A DNA stretch of 64,000 bases from UBA3006 sp031401235 (GCA_031401235.1 JANNRJ010000003.1:62001-126000); one strand, 5' to 3'. Counted from the stretch's first letter, positions 8,018-16,317 are shown. Notes: generated by a model not told the origin, from the letters alone. Numbers and translations are program-made.

Positions 8018-8629
8018 ATGGGATTTTTCGATCGTAATCGCGAAGAACTTGCCGCCAAAGGATTGGATGGATCTCGTCTTCCTCCGGGGCAATATCTCAC
8101 TGAGCGATTTCCTGTCTTGCACGTTGGTGATGTTCCGGTTTATAAATCCGGAGATTGGGATTTAAAGATTTACGGGCTCGTCGAGCATCCTTTCGCTGTG
8201 AGTTTCGACGAACTCAAAGCGTTGCCATCAGTAACCATCACCACGGACATTCACTGCGTCACCAAATGGTCAAAATTTGATACCACGTGGACGGGAGTAC
8301 GCGTTCGCGATCTCTTTTCCCAAGCGGGACTTGCCAATGATGCGACCCACGTGATGGGACACGCCGAATTTGGCTATAGCGCAAATCTTCCACTTGACGA
8401 CATTATTGGTGATAATGCATTGGTTGCTTACGCCTTTGAGGGAAAAGACATTGAGGCAATCCACGGCGGTCCTGTACGGCTTGTCGTGCCGCACCTGTAT
8501 TTTTGGAAGTCGCCAAAGTGGTTGCGAGGTTTGGAACTTCTTTCGGAGGACTCTCCAGGATTCTGGGAGCGAAACGGGTACCACATGTACGGGGACCCAA
8601 AAAAAGAGCAGAGGTTTTGGGGTGACTAG
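8018..8629 (+). CDS. sulfite oxidase-fold molybdopterin oxidoreductase
   Basis: 203-residue cytoplasmic protein of the sulfite oxidase/YedY-type molybdopterin-binding fold in its short single-domain form (YuiH-like). The molybdenum-ligating cysteine is C80 in 'TDIHCVTKWS', and the substrate-face motif 'HGGPVRLVVPHLYFWKSPKW' near residues 150-170 is characteristic. It has no signal peptide, no heme domain and no dimerisation domain. The physiological substrate is not known for this subgroup. It lies alone between a phosphatase and the SufR-like regulator and has no adjacent molybdopterin synthesis genes. Confidence 0.85.
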   Translation: MGFFDRNREELAAKGLDGSRLPPGQYLTERFPVLHVGDVPVYKSGDWDLKIYGLVEHPFAVSFDELKALPSVTITTDIHCVTKWSKFDTTWTGVRVRDLFSQAGLANDATHVMGHAEFGYSANLPLDDIIGDNALVAYAFEGKDIEAIHGGPVRLVVPHLYFWKSPKWLRGLELLSEDSPGFWERNGYHMYGDPKKEQRFWGD

Positions 8630-8643
8630 CCTTTACAGGCGAG

Positions 8644-9426
8644 TTACACCGTAGTTGCGCAAAAGGTATCGCCTTGAGGAAGCGATGCTGACATTTCAGG
8701 AGATGTATCGCCGTAAATAGCGGTCAGCATTCCTTTCACCATTCCGCGGTCCACTGCACAAATGACGGGGTGTTCGATGGCGACATCGCCAAACGGACAG
8801 TGGTTGTTGACGATTCGTAGTTGGTTGTTGCGTTGGTCGGTGTGGGCGGCAAAACCGTGGGCGGTGAGAGCATCAGCGACGGTTTGAAGTGCAGAGCGCA
8901 ATGACCGATGTCCGATGCTTACACCGTTGTCAGCAACTCTCGGGCCGGTTAGTCCGGCGGCCATGATCCGACCATATTGCTGGCCGACCTCTTCGGCCAT
9001 CGCCTCGGCATCTTGCGGCGCAAGCAAGGTAAGTGCTTTACCGAGAAGTGATAACACCAAATCATCACTGCGCACAGGAAAGTCAAGATGCGGTGATTCA
9101 TTCACAGCTCGATATCGCTTGGATGGTCGTCCGGCGCCAGCACCCTTATGGTGTGCAATCTCAACCTCAAGATAACCACCGGCGGCAAGTTTATCTAGAT
9201 GATGTCGGGCAACATTTGGGTGAACTTCAAATTCGTCGGAAATTTGCGCAGCGGTCAGCCCTTCCGGGTGTTCGCGTGCGTACAGGTAAACGGCTCGTCG
9301 AGTGGGATCTCCAAATGCTGATGTGATTGCTGACACTGTTGCCGTGAACGAGCCCGATGTAAGAGATGCCGATGTCGAGCCTTGACCGACAACATTTTTG
9401 GTCGGGGTCAGCGATTTACGGGCCAC
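8644..9426 (-). CDS. SufR-like Fe-S sensing transcriptional regulator
   Basis: 260-residue regulator with an N-terminal ArsR/DeoR-type winged helix ('DPTRRAVYLYAREHPEGLTAAQISDEFEVHPNVARHHLDKL' region, residues 40-80) and a C-terminal sensor domain bearing three cysteines, C210, C223 and C256. The pattern HCPFGD...HPVICAVD...FCATTV resembles the cluster-binding cysteines of SufR, the repressor of iron-sulfur assembly genes. It is divergent from mrp, whose product carries Fe-S clusters, which supports a role in Fe-S homeostasis. The GTG start is preceded by TAGAAT at 6 bases, indicating leaderless transcription. Confidence 0.78.
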   Translation of the reverse strand: MARKSLTPTKNVVGQGSTSASLTSGSFTATVSAITSAFGDPTRRAVYLYAREHPEGLTAAQISDEFEVHPNVARHHLDKLAAGGYLEVEIAHHKGAGAGRPSKRYRAVNESPHLDFPVRSDDLVLSLLGKALTLLAPQDAEAMAEEVGQQYGRIMAAGLTGPRVADNGVSIGHRSLRSALQTVADALTAHGFAAHTDQRNNQLRIVNNHCPFGDVAIEHPVICAVDRGMVKGMLTAIYGDTSPEMSASLPQGDTFCATTV

Positions 9427-9432
9427 AGAGGT

Positions 9433-9438
9433 ATTCTA
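9433..9438 (-). promoter_or_regulatory. -10 hexamer TAGAAT, leaderless start of the SufR-like gene
   Basis: TAGAAT matches the -10 consensus at five of six positions and ends 6 bases before the GTG at 9426. It lies within the inverted repeat at 9434-9456. Confidence 0.5.
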
Positions 9439-9456
9439 CCTATGGCGATAGTAGAA
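9434..9456. promoter_or_regulatory. inverted repeat, candidate operator between sufR-like gene and mrp
   Basis: TTCTAC(C)TAT - GGCG - ATAGTAGAA: nine-base arms, perfect except for one extra C in the left arm. It covers the -10 element of the SufR-like gene and sits about 30 bases before mrp, so one bound dimer could control both divergent genes. That SufR-like protein binds here is inference from position. Confidence 0.5.
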
Positions 9457-9486
9457 ATTAGTTGAAGCCCTACCAGTCGGAGATCA

Positions 9487-10632
9487 ATGCCTTTACCAAC
9501 GCAAAATCAGGTCATTGACGCTCTTCGACCGGTACAAGATCCGGAACTGCATCGTTCAATCGTTGATCTGGGCATGGTGCGTGATGTGGTCGTAAATGAC
9601 GGCGTGATCGGGCTAACGGTTGTGCTCACCATTGCCGGTTGTCCATTGCGTAATGAGATTCAGCAGCGAGTTAACAGCGCGTTGCGCGGTCTCGATGGAG
9701 TAATTGACGTTGCGCTTGAATTTGGTGTGATGACTGATCAGGAGCGCGCTGGGGTGCGAGAACTATTGCACGGTGATCCAGGTGCAACCGCTGGAAGTTC
9801 GCCAACACATGGTCATGCCGAAGGTCGCAAGATTTCATTCGCTCAGCCCGGCTCAAAAACGCGCCCGATTATGATTGCATCGGGAAAGGGTGGAGTTGGT
9901 AAGAGCAGTGTGACCACCAATCTGGCGGTTGCACTTGCGGCCATGGGTCATACAGTCGGAATTGTCGATGCCGATATTTACGGCTATTCGATTCCACGAA
10001 TGCTCGGTACCGATCGAGATCCGGTGATCATCGACAACATGCTTCTTCCGCCCGAATCATGGGGTGTGCGATGTATCAGCATCGGATATTTTGTTCCAGA
10101 GGGCCAAGCCGTCGTCTGGCGCGGTCCAATGTTGCATAAAGCACTCGAGCAATTTCTCACGGATGTGTTTTGGGATGAACCCGACTTCCTGCTTATTGAC
10201 ATGCCACCCGGTACCGGTGATATTGCATTAAGTCTCAGTCAGTTTTTGCCACGGGCCGAGGTATTTGTAGTGACAACTCCCCAGGAAGCGGCGCAGAAAG
10301 TGGCACGGCTAGCGGCGGCAATGGCAGCCAAAGTAAACCTCCCAGTACGTGGAATCATCGAAAATATGTCATGGTTCACAGGAGACGACGGGAAACGTTA
10401 CAAACTATTTGGCTCCGGTGGGGGTCGGTTGCTAGCCGATGAACTTGGTGTTCCTCTTCTCGCCCAAATACCACTAATTCCTGCACTGCGTGAGGGCGGC
10501 GACAATGGAAGGCCAATTGCTGCGGTGGCACCTCAAAGTGAGGTCGGTCGAATATTTTTTGAATTGGCTAATAAGGTGGCAAATGAGATGAAATCCAAAA
10601 AAGTATTCAGTGCCGCGCTAAAAGTTACATAA
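9487..10632 (+). CDS. mrp: Mrp/NBP35 family Fe-S cluster carrier ATPase
   Basis: 381-residue ATPase that carries or inserts Fe-S clusters in the cytoplasm. An N-terminal MIP18/DUF59 domain (about residues 5-80, with 'PVQDPELHRSIVDLGMV' and the conserved Cys52 in 'TIAGCPL') is followed by a ParA-like P-loop domain with SGKGGVGKSS at 132-141, 'VDADIYGYSIPRML' and 'LLIDMPPGTGD'. The CxxC pair that holds the bridging cluster in many Mrp proteins is not present: after 'IENMSWF' the sequence reads TGDDGKRYKLFGSGGG. Start ATG 9487 has GGAG at 9479-9482 upstream. Confidence 0.9.
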   Translation: MPLPTQNQVIDALRPVQDPELHRSIVDLGMVRDVVVNDGVIGLTVVLTIAGCPLRNEIQQRVNSALRGLDGVIDVALEFGVMTDQERAGVRELLHGDPGATAGSSPTHGHAEGRKISFAQPGSKTRPIMIASGKGGVGKSSVTTNLAVALAAMGHTVGIVDADIYGYSIPRMLGTDRDPVIIDNMLLPPESWGVRCISIGYFVPEGQAVVWRGPMLHKALEQFLTDVFWDEPDFLLIDMPPGTGDIALSLSQFLPRAEVFVVTTPQEAAQKVARLAAAMAAKVNLPVRGIIENMSWFTGDDGKRYKLFGSGGGRLLADELGVPLLAQIPLIPALREGGDNGRPIAAVAPQSEVGRIFFELANKVANEMKSKKVFSAALKVT

Positions 10633-10649
10633 CTAGAAAGAGATTGACC

Positions 10650-10886
10650 ATGGACATCCGAATTGGTATCACCCACGCTCCTCGCGAAATTTCGATCGAA
10701 ATTGAGGACGATGAGGCAGGTGTGAAACAAACCAAGTCGGCGGCCGAAGCCGCATTGAGCGGCAAATCAGCCACGTTTACAGTGTCCGATCGGCGTGGTC
10801 GGCAAGTGGTTATCCCATCGGCCAAGATTGCCTATGTTGAGTTCGGGGCGCCCGATGGCGATCGCAAACTCGGATTCGGTAGCTAA
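10650..10886 (+). CDS. DUF3107 family protein
   Basis: 78-residue acidic cytoplasmic protein matching the actinobacterial DUF3107 family: 'MDIRIGITHAPREISIE' beta hairpin, a lysine-bearing helix, then 'VVIPSAKIAYVEFG' near the end. No enzymatic motif is visible and the family has no established function. ATG 10650 is preferred over a TTG two codons earlier because AGAAAGAG lies at a suitable distance upstream. It follows mrp by 17 bases and precedes the sensor kinase by 19, so the three may be co-transcribed. Confidence 0.85.
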   Translation: MDIRIGITHAPREISIEIEDDEAGVKQTKSAAEAALSGKSATFTVSDRRGRQVVIPSAKIAYVEFGAPDGDRKLGFGS

Positions 10887-10905
10887 CACCTTGTGAGGCG
10901 CTGCA

Positions 10906-12402
10906 ATGCCAACACTCGTTGAACTGGCGCACGACCATACCGATTTTGACAATGGCACTATTGCCCATCTCAGCGCATTGGTTTCGGAGTGGGGCATGCT
11001 TGCCGATTTCTGCTTCGCCGACATGTTGTTGTATCTACCGGTTAGCGATGGCCGATGGCTGATCAGCGCACAGGTTCGCGCCGCGACCGGGCAAACGCTG
11101 TACCACACCGACTATGTCAATACATGGGCGAGTAAGTCCGAACAATTGTTGCTCGACATCGCCTATAAGAGTGGCGAGATAGGCAAAGGCGAAATCAGCG
11201 TCGAGGCAATTGGCGGAGCTGCAAACATGCTCACGATTCCTGTGCGCTTTGAAGGCGTTGTCATCGCAGTGTTGTCTCGCGAATGGGTAACTGACGTGGC
11301 TCGTCGTCCCGGGCAACTTGAAACTACATACTCGGAAATATTCGCAGAATTCGCAGAGATGATCGCCCAGGGCCTCTTTCCCTTCGCTGGAAATGTTGCC
11401 GATACGAGCATCGCGCCACGTGTCGGCGACGGTGTCATTGTGCTGAACGCCGATGCGCGCGTTCGCTACGCCTCGCCAAATGCTGTTTCGGCCCTGCACC
11501 GAGTCGGAGTGAGTGCAAATGCGGTAGGTCAAACACTTGCCGAATTGGGAGTGGCTGAAACCGCCGCTCGTCACGCATTTGAGCGCAAGGAACCAGTGGT
11601 CGAGGAGTTCGAACAAGCCGGAGATGTCACCCTCTTGACTCGCAGTATTCCATTATTAAAGAGAACTGCGCATGGCACGGCGGTCAACGGAGGGGTCGTT
11701 CTAATGCGCGACGTTTCAGAATTGAGGCGCCGAGACCGATTGCTGCTTACCAAGGATGCCACGATTCGAGAAATTCATCATCGAGTGAAGAACAATTTAC
11801 AAACCATCTCCTCGCTACTTCGTTTGCAAGCACGTCGACTTTCGTCAGCGGAGGCAAAAGAGGCAGTGGCCGAGTCTGTGCGTCGAATTCGCACTATTGC
11901 ACTAGTGCACGAGACACTTTCACGCGAGCCAGGAGAAGATATTTCCTTCATTGAGATCGTTCGGCCACTCATGCGACTAGTTGAGGAAGGGCTTCAGTCT
12001 GCTGACAGACCAGTGCAATTCATTGTGCGCGGCGAAGGTGGTCGATTGCCTGCCACAGTTGCTACTCCGCTTTCGGTTGTGATTCTTGAACTGTTACAAA
12101 ATGCGGTGGACCATGCATTTCCGGAAGGGAGTCTCGGTGGATCGGTAGTTGTTGCACTAAGCCGCGATGAGCAATCGCTGGGAGTTCTGGTAGTAGACAA
12201 TGGAACCGGGCTACAACCCGATTTTGAACTAAGTAAGGCAACTGGACTTGGATTATCAATCGTGCGCACGCTCGTTACCACGGAACTCGCTGGCTCGATC
12301 CAGATGCGTCGTGCTATGCGTCACGACGGCCAAGAAGCAGGAATCGAAATGAGTCGCGATGGACAAGGAACCGTTGTTGAACTAAAAGTGCCAATTAATT
12401 GA
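10906..12402 (+). CDS. pdtaS: sensor histidine kinase, PdtaS-like (HisKA_2/HWE type)
   Basis: 498-residue soluble sensor kinase without membrane helices. An N-terminal GAF-like domain (about 1-155) is followed by a PAS-like region (about 172-275) and a HisKA_2 dimerisation domain with the phosphoacceptor motif EIHHRVKNNLQT (His291/292). The HATPase_c domain follows with an N-box 'LLQNAVDHAF' and G-box 'VDNGTGL...TGLGLSIV'. This is the architecture of mycobacterial PdtaS, which phosphorylates the RNA-binding antiterminator PdtaR. The convergent whiB1-like neighbour matches the mycobacterial order. No pdtaR-like gene is seen here. Confidence 0.88.
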   Translation: MPTLVELAHDHTDFDNGTIAHLSALVSEWGMLADFCFADMLLYLPVSDGRWLISAQVRAATGQTLYHTDYVNTWASKSEQLLLDIAYKSGEIGKGEISVEAIGGAANMLTIPVRFEGVVIAVLSREWVTDVARRPGQLETTYSEIFAEFAEMIAQGLFPFAGNVADTSIAPRVGDGVIVLNADARVRYASPNAVSALHRVGVSANAVGQTLAELGVAETAARHAFERKEPVVEEFEQAGDVTLLTRSIPLLKRTAHGTAVNGGVVLMRDVSELRRRDRLLLTKDATIREIHHRVKNNLQTISSLLRLQARRLSSAEAKEAVAESVRRIRTIALVHETLSREPGEDISFIEIVRPLMRLVEEGLQSADRPVQFIVRGEGGRLPATVATPLSVVILELLQNAVDHAFPEGSLGGSVVVALSRDEQSLGVLVVDNGTGLQPDFELSKATGLGLSIVRTLVTTELAGSIQMRRAMRHDGQEAGIEMSRDGQGTVVELKVPIN

Positions 12403-12417
12403 CAGCTAGTGCGTTTA

Positions 12418-12735
12418 TTAAGCGCTGGCTCGCGCCGCCCGCCGTTCGGCGGTCATCTTCCGACGAATGTCGCGTCGTTCTTCCTCCGAGGTTCCGCCCC
12501 AAATTCCACAATCTTGGTTGGTATCGAGGGCGAATTCGAGACATTCACGGCGAACTCCGCACTCATCGCACACGGTTTTTGCACGTGAGATCTGCTGTAA
12601 CGCCTGACCCGTGCTACCGATTGGAAAGAAAAGTTCAGGATCCGTGTCTTTGCAAAGTGCATCAATTCGCCACGTGTAGTCGGCTGATCCGAGGGCGAGG
12701 CTGGTGGCGAGAATTGACAAGTGAAACTCCTGCAT
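12418..12735 (-). CDS. whiB1: WhiB family transcriptional regulator, WhiB1-like
   Basis: 105-residue Fe-S regulator specific to Actinobacteria. The four cluster cysteines are C28, C56, C59 and C65, the 'DPELFFPIG' segment follows the first, and the turn GIWGG at residues 77-81 precedes a basic C-terminal tail (RRDIRRKMTAERRAAR) that contacts DNA. Spacing and the sequence 'ALQQISRAKTVCDECGV' are closest to WhiB1, an essential NO-responsive partner of the principal sigma factor. An extra cysteine (C76) lies before GIWGG. The N-terminus is about 20 residues longer than usual, so the start could be further in. Confidence 0.9.
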   Translation of the reverse strand: MQEFHLSILATSLALGSADYTWRIDALCKDTDPELFFPIGSTGQALQQISRAKTVCDECGVRRECLEFALDTNQDCGIWGGTSEEERRDIRRKMTAERRAARASA

Positions 12736-12820
12736 CGGGGATGAACAACGGTGTCACGATAGACACCTGCACTCTCAGTTGCAAGGGGTAAGCAAGGTTT
12801 TTAGCAAATTTGTTTCGAGA

Positions 12821-12826
12821 TACTCT
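12821..12826 (+). promoter_or_regulatory. -10 hexamer TACTCT, leaderless start
   Basis: TACTCT ends 6 bases before the GTG at 12833. It supports that codon as the start of the glycerophosphodiesterase gene over earlier in-frame TTG codons. Confidence 0.4.
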
Positions 12827-12832
12827 GCTGAG

Positions 12833-13552
12833 GTGCTATCTCTGCCTACTCAGGTCATGGCCCATCGCGGCGCCAGCGCAGTTGAGCGTGAAAATACAAC
12901 GATGGCATTTCGCCGGGCTGGTGAGATGGGGTCTGATGCGGTGGAACTCGATGTGCGCATCTGCAAATCAGGTGAATTAGTAGTGCATCACGACGCTGTA
13001 CTTGCTGACTCAATTGCGATCGTGGACCTCGCTCGCAGTCAATTACCAACATATATTCCGACCCTCGCTCAAGCCCTCGATGCATGTGCAGGGATGTGGG
13101 TCAATATCGAAATCAAAAATGATGATAATGAACCCGACTTCGACCCCTCGGACAAGGTTGCTGTACTAGTGGTTGAATTTCTTCGCCAGCGCGATGCTTC
13201 CCGAAGGTGGTTGATTTCATCATTTCGCCGACAGACAGTGGACTTTGTTCACCGTTTGTGGCCGCAGTTACCCACCGCCTGGCTCACCAACCAGGTGAGC
13301 GATTCAGATGCCCAAGTTCTCGCAGAATCATTGAATGCTTCGGGTCATTGTGCATTGAATCCAAATGTCAGGACGCTCTCCCGCCATGTGGTGGATGTCA
13401 TGCACCACAACGGACTTGCGGTTAATGCATGGACTTGTGATGACCCGGTGCGAATGGGTGAGCTTATTGATTGGGGGATTGATGGAATTTGCACCAATAC
13501 ACCTGATGTCGCACTGCAGGTGCTGGCCGGTCGTTCCGAAAACTTGAAGTAG
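12833..13552 (+). CDS. glycerophosphodiester phosphodiesterase family protein
   Basis: 239-residue GDPD-family enzyme, which cleaves glycerophosphodiesters released from phospholipids to glycerol 3-phosphate and an alcohol. The TIM-barrel signature is complete: 'AHRGAS' with catalytic His at the N-terminus, 'ELDVRICKSGELVVHHD', and the metal-ligand Glu in 'VNIEIKND'. The C-terminal 'NAWTCDDPVRMGELIDWGIDGICTNTPD' is typical. No signal peptide, so cytoplasmic. The GTG start is chosen for its position and the -10 hexamer; an ATG at 12857 directly before HRGAS is an alternative. Confidence 0.87.
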   Translation: MLSLPTQVMAHRGASAVERENTTMAFRRAGEMGSDAVELDVRICKSGELVVHHDAVLADSIAIVDLARSQLPTYIPTLAQALDACAGMWVNIEIKNDDNEPDFDPSDKVAVLVVEFLRQRDASRRWLISSFRRQTVDFVHRLWPQLPTAWLTNQVSDSDAQVLAESLNASGHCALNPNVRTLSRHVVDVMHHNGLAVNAWTCDDPVRMGELIDWGIDGICTNTPDVALQVLAGRSENLK

Positions 13553-14482
13553 TTAATTATCGGCGAATGAGGGCCGCACTAGTCGAAGCGCATCTGGACA
13601 ATGCCGAATTTCGAGATTCGTTGTTTCTCCGAGGTAGTCGCCATCCAACTGGAACGGAAATGGAGCCGGAAAATTAATGGTGACGTTTTCAACGTCGGTA
13701 TGAATATCGACACCCGAAGAAGTCGAAATTCCCTCCTTTCTCATTGCCCTGTAAAGGGTTCCCAGCATCAATAGCGACGACATTTTGCGAAACGTTACGA
13801 CCACAAGCTTCTCTTCCAATGTGGCAGCTGGCGACAAATTTACGGGATGTTTGCCAATGAATGTGTATGGATTTGAATTAAGAATGATCGCAAAAAACCC
13901 ATTTGGAATATGTCGTCCATCAATGTCCAGGGTGAAGTGGGGGAACTTTCGGTCATATGACACGAACCAGGTGCGCAACGCCGCATATGCAAACAATGGT
14001 TGGCCAACAAGTCGTTTGAACGATGCGCGGCGTTCCACTTGTTCGACTACGGCAGCGTCATATCCGACGCCAGCATGGAAGCAAAAATAACGATCATTGG
14101 CCTTGCCAAGACTCACCGATGAGATCTCGCCTTTGTCTAGGGCAGTCGTAATTTGGGCGAGAGCGACCATGGGGTCGTTGGACAGACCCAAGCTACGCAC
14201 AAAGACGTTTGTCGAACCACCGGGCAACATTGCCAAGACGGTAGAACTTCCAGCCAATCCAGTTGCAACTTCATTGAGCGTGCCGTCGCCACCGAATGCC
14301 ACAACGGCATCCAAACCGCGCGCGGCCGCATCTTGGGCGAAACGAGTGGCATGTCCGCGCCCATTGGTTTCGACCACCTGTACGTCGTGGCGACGCGCCA
14401 GGTGTTGATGCACAAGCACCGTGTTACGTGGTGTCACCGATGAGGCGAATGAGTTAACGATGAGCAGGATCTGCAAGGTCAT
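13553..14482 (-). CDS. diacylglycerol kinase family lipid kinase
   Basis: 309-residue member of the DAGK/sphingosine kinase-like family (YegS/DgkB type), which phosphorylates lipid substrates at the membrane. It shows the N-terminal 'LLIVNSFASSVTPRN', the nucleotide-binding 'VAFGGDGTLNEVATGL', 'LPGGSTNVFVRSLG' and the C-terminal 'QLDGDYLG' motif. The asparagine-rich start departs slightly from the usual VNP.AG. ATG 14482 places the first strand correctly; an ATG at 14506 would add eight residues. It converges end to end with the phosphodiesterase gene, with no spacer. Confidence 0.82.
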   Translation of the reverse strand: MTLQILLIVNSFASSVTPRNTVLVHQHLARRHDVQVVETNGRGHATRFAQDAAARGLDAVVAFGGDGTLNEVATGLAGSSTVLAMLPGGSTNVFVRSLGLSNDPMVALAQITTALDKGEISSVSLGKANDRYFCFHAGVGYDAAVVEQVERRASFKRLVGQPLFAYAALRTWFVSYDRKFPHFTLDIDGRHIPNGFFAIILNSNPYTFIGKHPVNLSPAATLEEKLVVVTFRKMSSLLMLGTLYRAMRKEGISTSSGVDIHTDVENVTINFPAPFPFQLDGDYLGETTNLEIRHCPDALRLVRPSFADN

Positions 14483-14562
14483 CAAAGTTACCAGCGTCAC
14501 AGGCATGAATTCAGATGATTCTGGGTTGGGTGATGGCTAAAGCCATCGGTAACAATGTAGGA

Positions 14563-15339
14563 ATGAATATCGTCGTGTGTGTCAAACAAATCCCCGATCC
14601 GGCAATACCAGGTTCCCTGGACGAAGTCACCAATGCTTTGAAGCGAGACGGGAAACTCATCCTTGATGAATCTGACGGTTATGGGGTTGAGATGGCATTG
14701 CAACTCGTCACAGCAGCCGGTGAAGGGGAAGTAAGCCTGGTGTCGATGGCACCGAACGGAGAGGTATCCGGAATGCGTACCGCACTTGCGATGGGAGCGA
14801 CCAAGGGAGTACTCGTCTCCGACCCAACGCTTGCCGGTTCAGATGCACTGACTACGGCGCGAGTTCTGGCGGCGGCGATCAAAAAACTTGGAGTAGTAGA
14901 TCTTGTAATCGCTGGAACAGAGTCATCCGATGGCTACACCGGAACGGTGCCCGAACAGATTGCTGAACTGTTGGGTCTGGCTTCGGTCACTTTTGCCAAG
15001 AAAGTGAAAGTAGAGGACGGTGTACTCAAGGTGAACCGTCAAAGTGAAAATGGATTTGATGAAGTCGAGTGTCCGCTTCCGGCACTCATCACCGTTACGG
15101 CGGGTGTGGTTGAACCGCGTTATCCAAGTTTTAAGGGAATAATGGCTGCCAAGACAAAACCAATTGAATCGATTACCGCCAGCGAATTGGGTATTACGGC
15201 CGTGGGATGGTCGGGATCAAATCAGAAAATTGTCAAAGTTGTCAAGGCGCAGGTTCGACAGGCGGGACAAATTTTCGAAGACGACGGCGAATCACAGTCC
15301 AAAATTGTCGCATTTCTTGAGAACCTGAAAGTGATTTGA
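14563..15339 (+). CDS. etfB: electron transfer flavoprotein beta subunit
   Basis: 258-residue EtfB (FixA family). It starts with 'MNIVVCVKQIPDP', contains the AMP-binding 'AGTESSDGYTGTVPEQIAELLG', and ends with 'PRYPSFKGIMAAKTKPIE', the conserved recognition-loop segment that docks acyl-CoA dehydrogenases. With EtfA it passes electrons from flavin dehydrogenases to the quinone pool. Starts upstream of ATG 14563 would add an unsupported tail. etfA follows 9 bases later. The acyl-CoA dehydrogenase at 21117 is a plausible electron donor. Confidence 0.95.
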   Translation: MNIVVCVKQIPDPAIPGSLDEVTNALKRDGKLILDESDGYGVEMALQLVTAAGEGEVSLVSMAPNGEVSGMRTALAMGATKGVLVSDPTLAGSDALTTARVLAAAIKKLGVVDLVIAGTESSDGYTGTVPEQIAELLGLASVTFAKKVKVEDGVLKVNRQSENGFDEVECPLPALITVTAGVVEPRYPSFKGIMAAKTKPIESITASELGITAVGWSGSNQKIVKVVKAQVRQAGQIFEDDGESQSKIVAFLENLKVI

Positions 15340-15348
15340 GGAACAACT

Positions 15349-16317
15349 ATGACCATAAATAGCGTTTGGGTGTTCGCCCAGGCATCGAACGGAACTCCCA
15401 CAACTGGCACTCTCGAATTGCTGACCAAGGCGCGTTCCCTAAGTTCGCATGTCGCGGCCTTCGTTGGCGCCGACGCATCGTCGATTGCCAGCGCACTCGG
15501 CGATTACGGAGCGACCAAGGTGTATTCAACCGGAGAGTTGGCGGGAAAACTTCCAGGCGTCGCGATAAGTTCGGCAATGAATTCGGTAATAGCCGGAGGA
15601 GATGTGCCGTCGGTTATTTTGTTTCCCCAAAACTATGAGGGTCGTGACACGATGGCCCGCTTGTCCGTGAAGCTCAACCGCACAGTTCTCACCAATAACA
15701 TCGACATCGCAGATGGCCTAGATGGCATCGTGGTCACAACACCGATTTTTGGTGGCAATACACTCGTCGATACCGCATTCGTTGGAGACGGTCCATTTCT
15801 TGCGGCGTTTCGTCCAAAGAGTTTTGTCGCCGAGCCGATGGGTGGTACCGCACCACAAATAATTGTCGCACCGGTCGGAAATCTCGGCGTCCAAGGTTCG
15901 GCCACGGTTATCGCCGTTCACATTGAAGAAAGCACCGGACCAAAACTTGATGAGGCCAGTATCGTCGTTTCCGGCGGTCGAGGACTTGGTGAAGCCGCCA
16001 AGTATTCAATGATCGAAGACTTGGCCAAATTGTTGAAAGGTGCTCCCGGTGCGTCGCGAGCAATCGTTGATGCCGGTTGGGTTCCTTACAGCTACCAGGT
16101 CGGCCAAACCGGAAAAGTCGTGAAACCTACCGTTTATATTGCTGTCGGAATTTCTGGTGCAACACAACATATGGTTGGGATGAAGGGATCAAAAAATATC
16201 ATTGCAATCAACAAGGATAAAGAGGCGCCGATTTTTGGAATTGCCGATCTCGGAATCATTGGCGACGTGCACAAGGTAATTCCAAAACTGATTGAAGCGC
16301 TCAAGGCTCGCAATTAA
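15349..16317 (+). CDS. etfA: electron transfer flavoprotein alpha subunit
   Basis: 322-residue EtfA with the C-terminal FAD domain. The motif 'VSGGRGLGEAAKYSMIEDLAKLLKGAPGASRAIVDAGW', then 'QVGQTGKVVKPTVYIAVGISGATQH' and 'IIAINKDKEAPIFGIADLGIIGDVHKVIP' carry the FAD contacts. ATG 15349 has GAGGA upstream overlapping the etfB stop, so the pair is translationally coupled. Its TAA overlaps the stop of the convergent unknown gene by 4 bases. Confidence 0.95.
   Translation: MTINSVWVFAQASNGTPTTGTLELLTKARSLSSHVAAFVGADASSIASALGDYGATKVYSTGELAGKLPGVAISSAMNSVIAGGDVPSVILFPQNYEGRDTMARLSVKLNRTVLTNNIDIADGLDGIVVTTPIFGGNTLVDTAFVGDGPFLAAFRPKSFVAEPMGGTAPQIIVAPVGNLGVQGSATVIAVHIEESTGPKLDEASIVVSGGRGLGEAAKYSMIEDLAKLLKGAPGASRAIVDAGWVPYSYQVGQTGKVVKPTVYIAVGISGATQHMVGMKGSKNIIAINKDKEAPIFGIADLGIIGDVHKVIPKLIEALKARN

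Noticed and set aside
12779..12832. Longer N-terminus for the glycerophosphodiesterase from TTG 12779
   Set aside because: The extra residues (MQGVSKVFSKF...) are not a signal peptide or family extension, and the leaderless-type hexamer TACTCT lies inside them.
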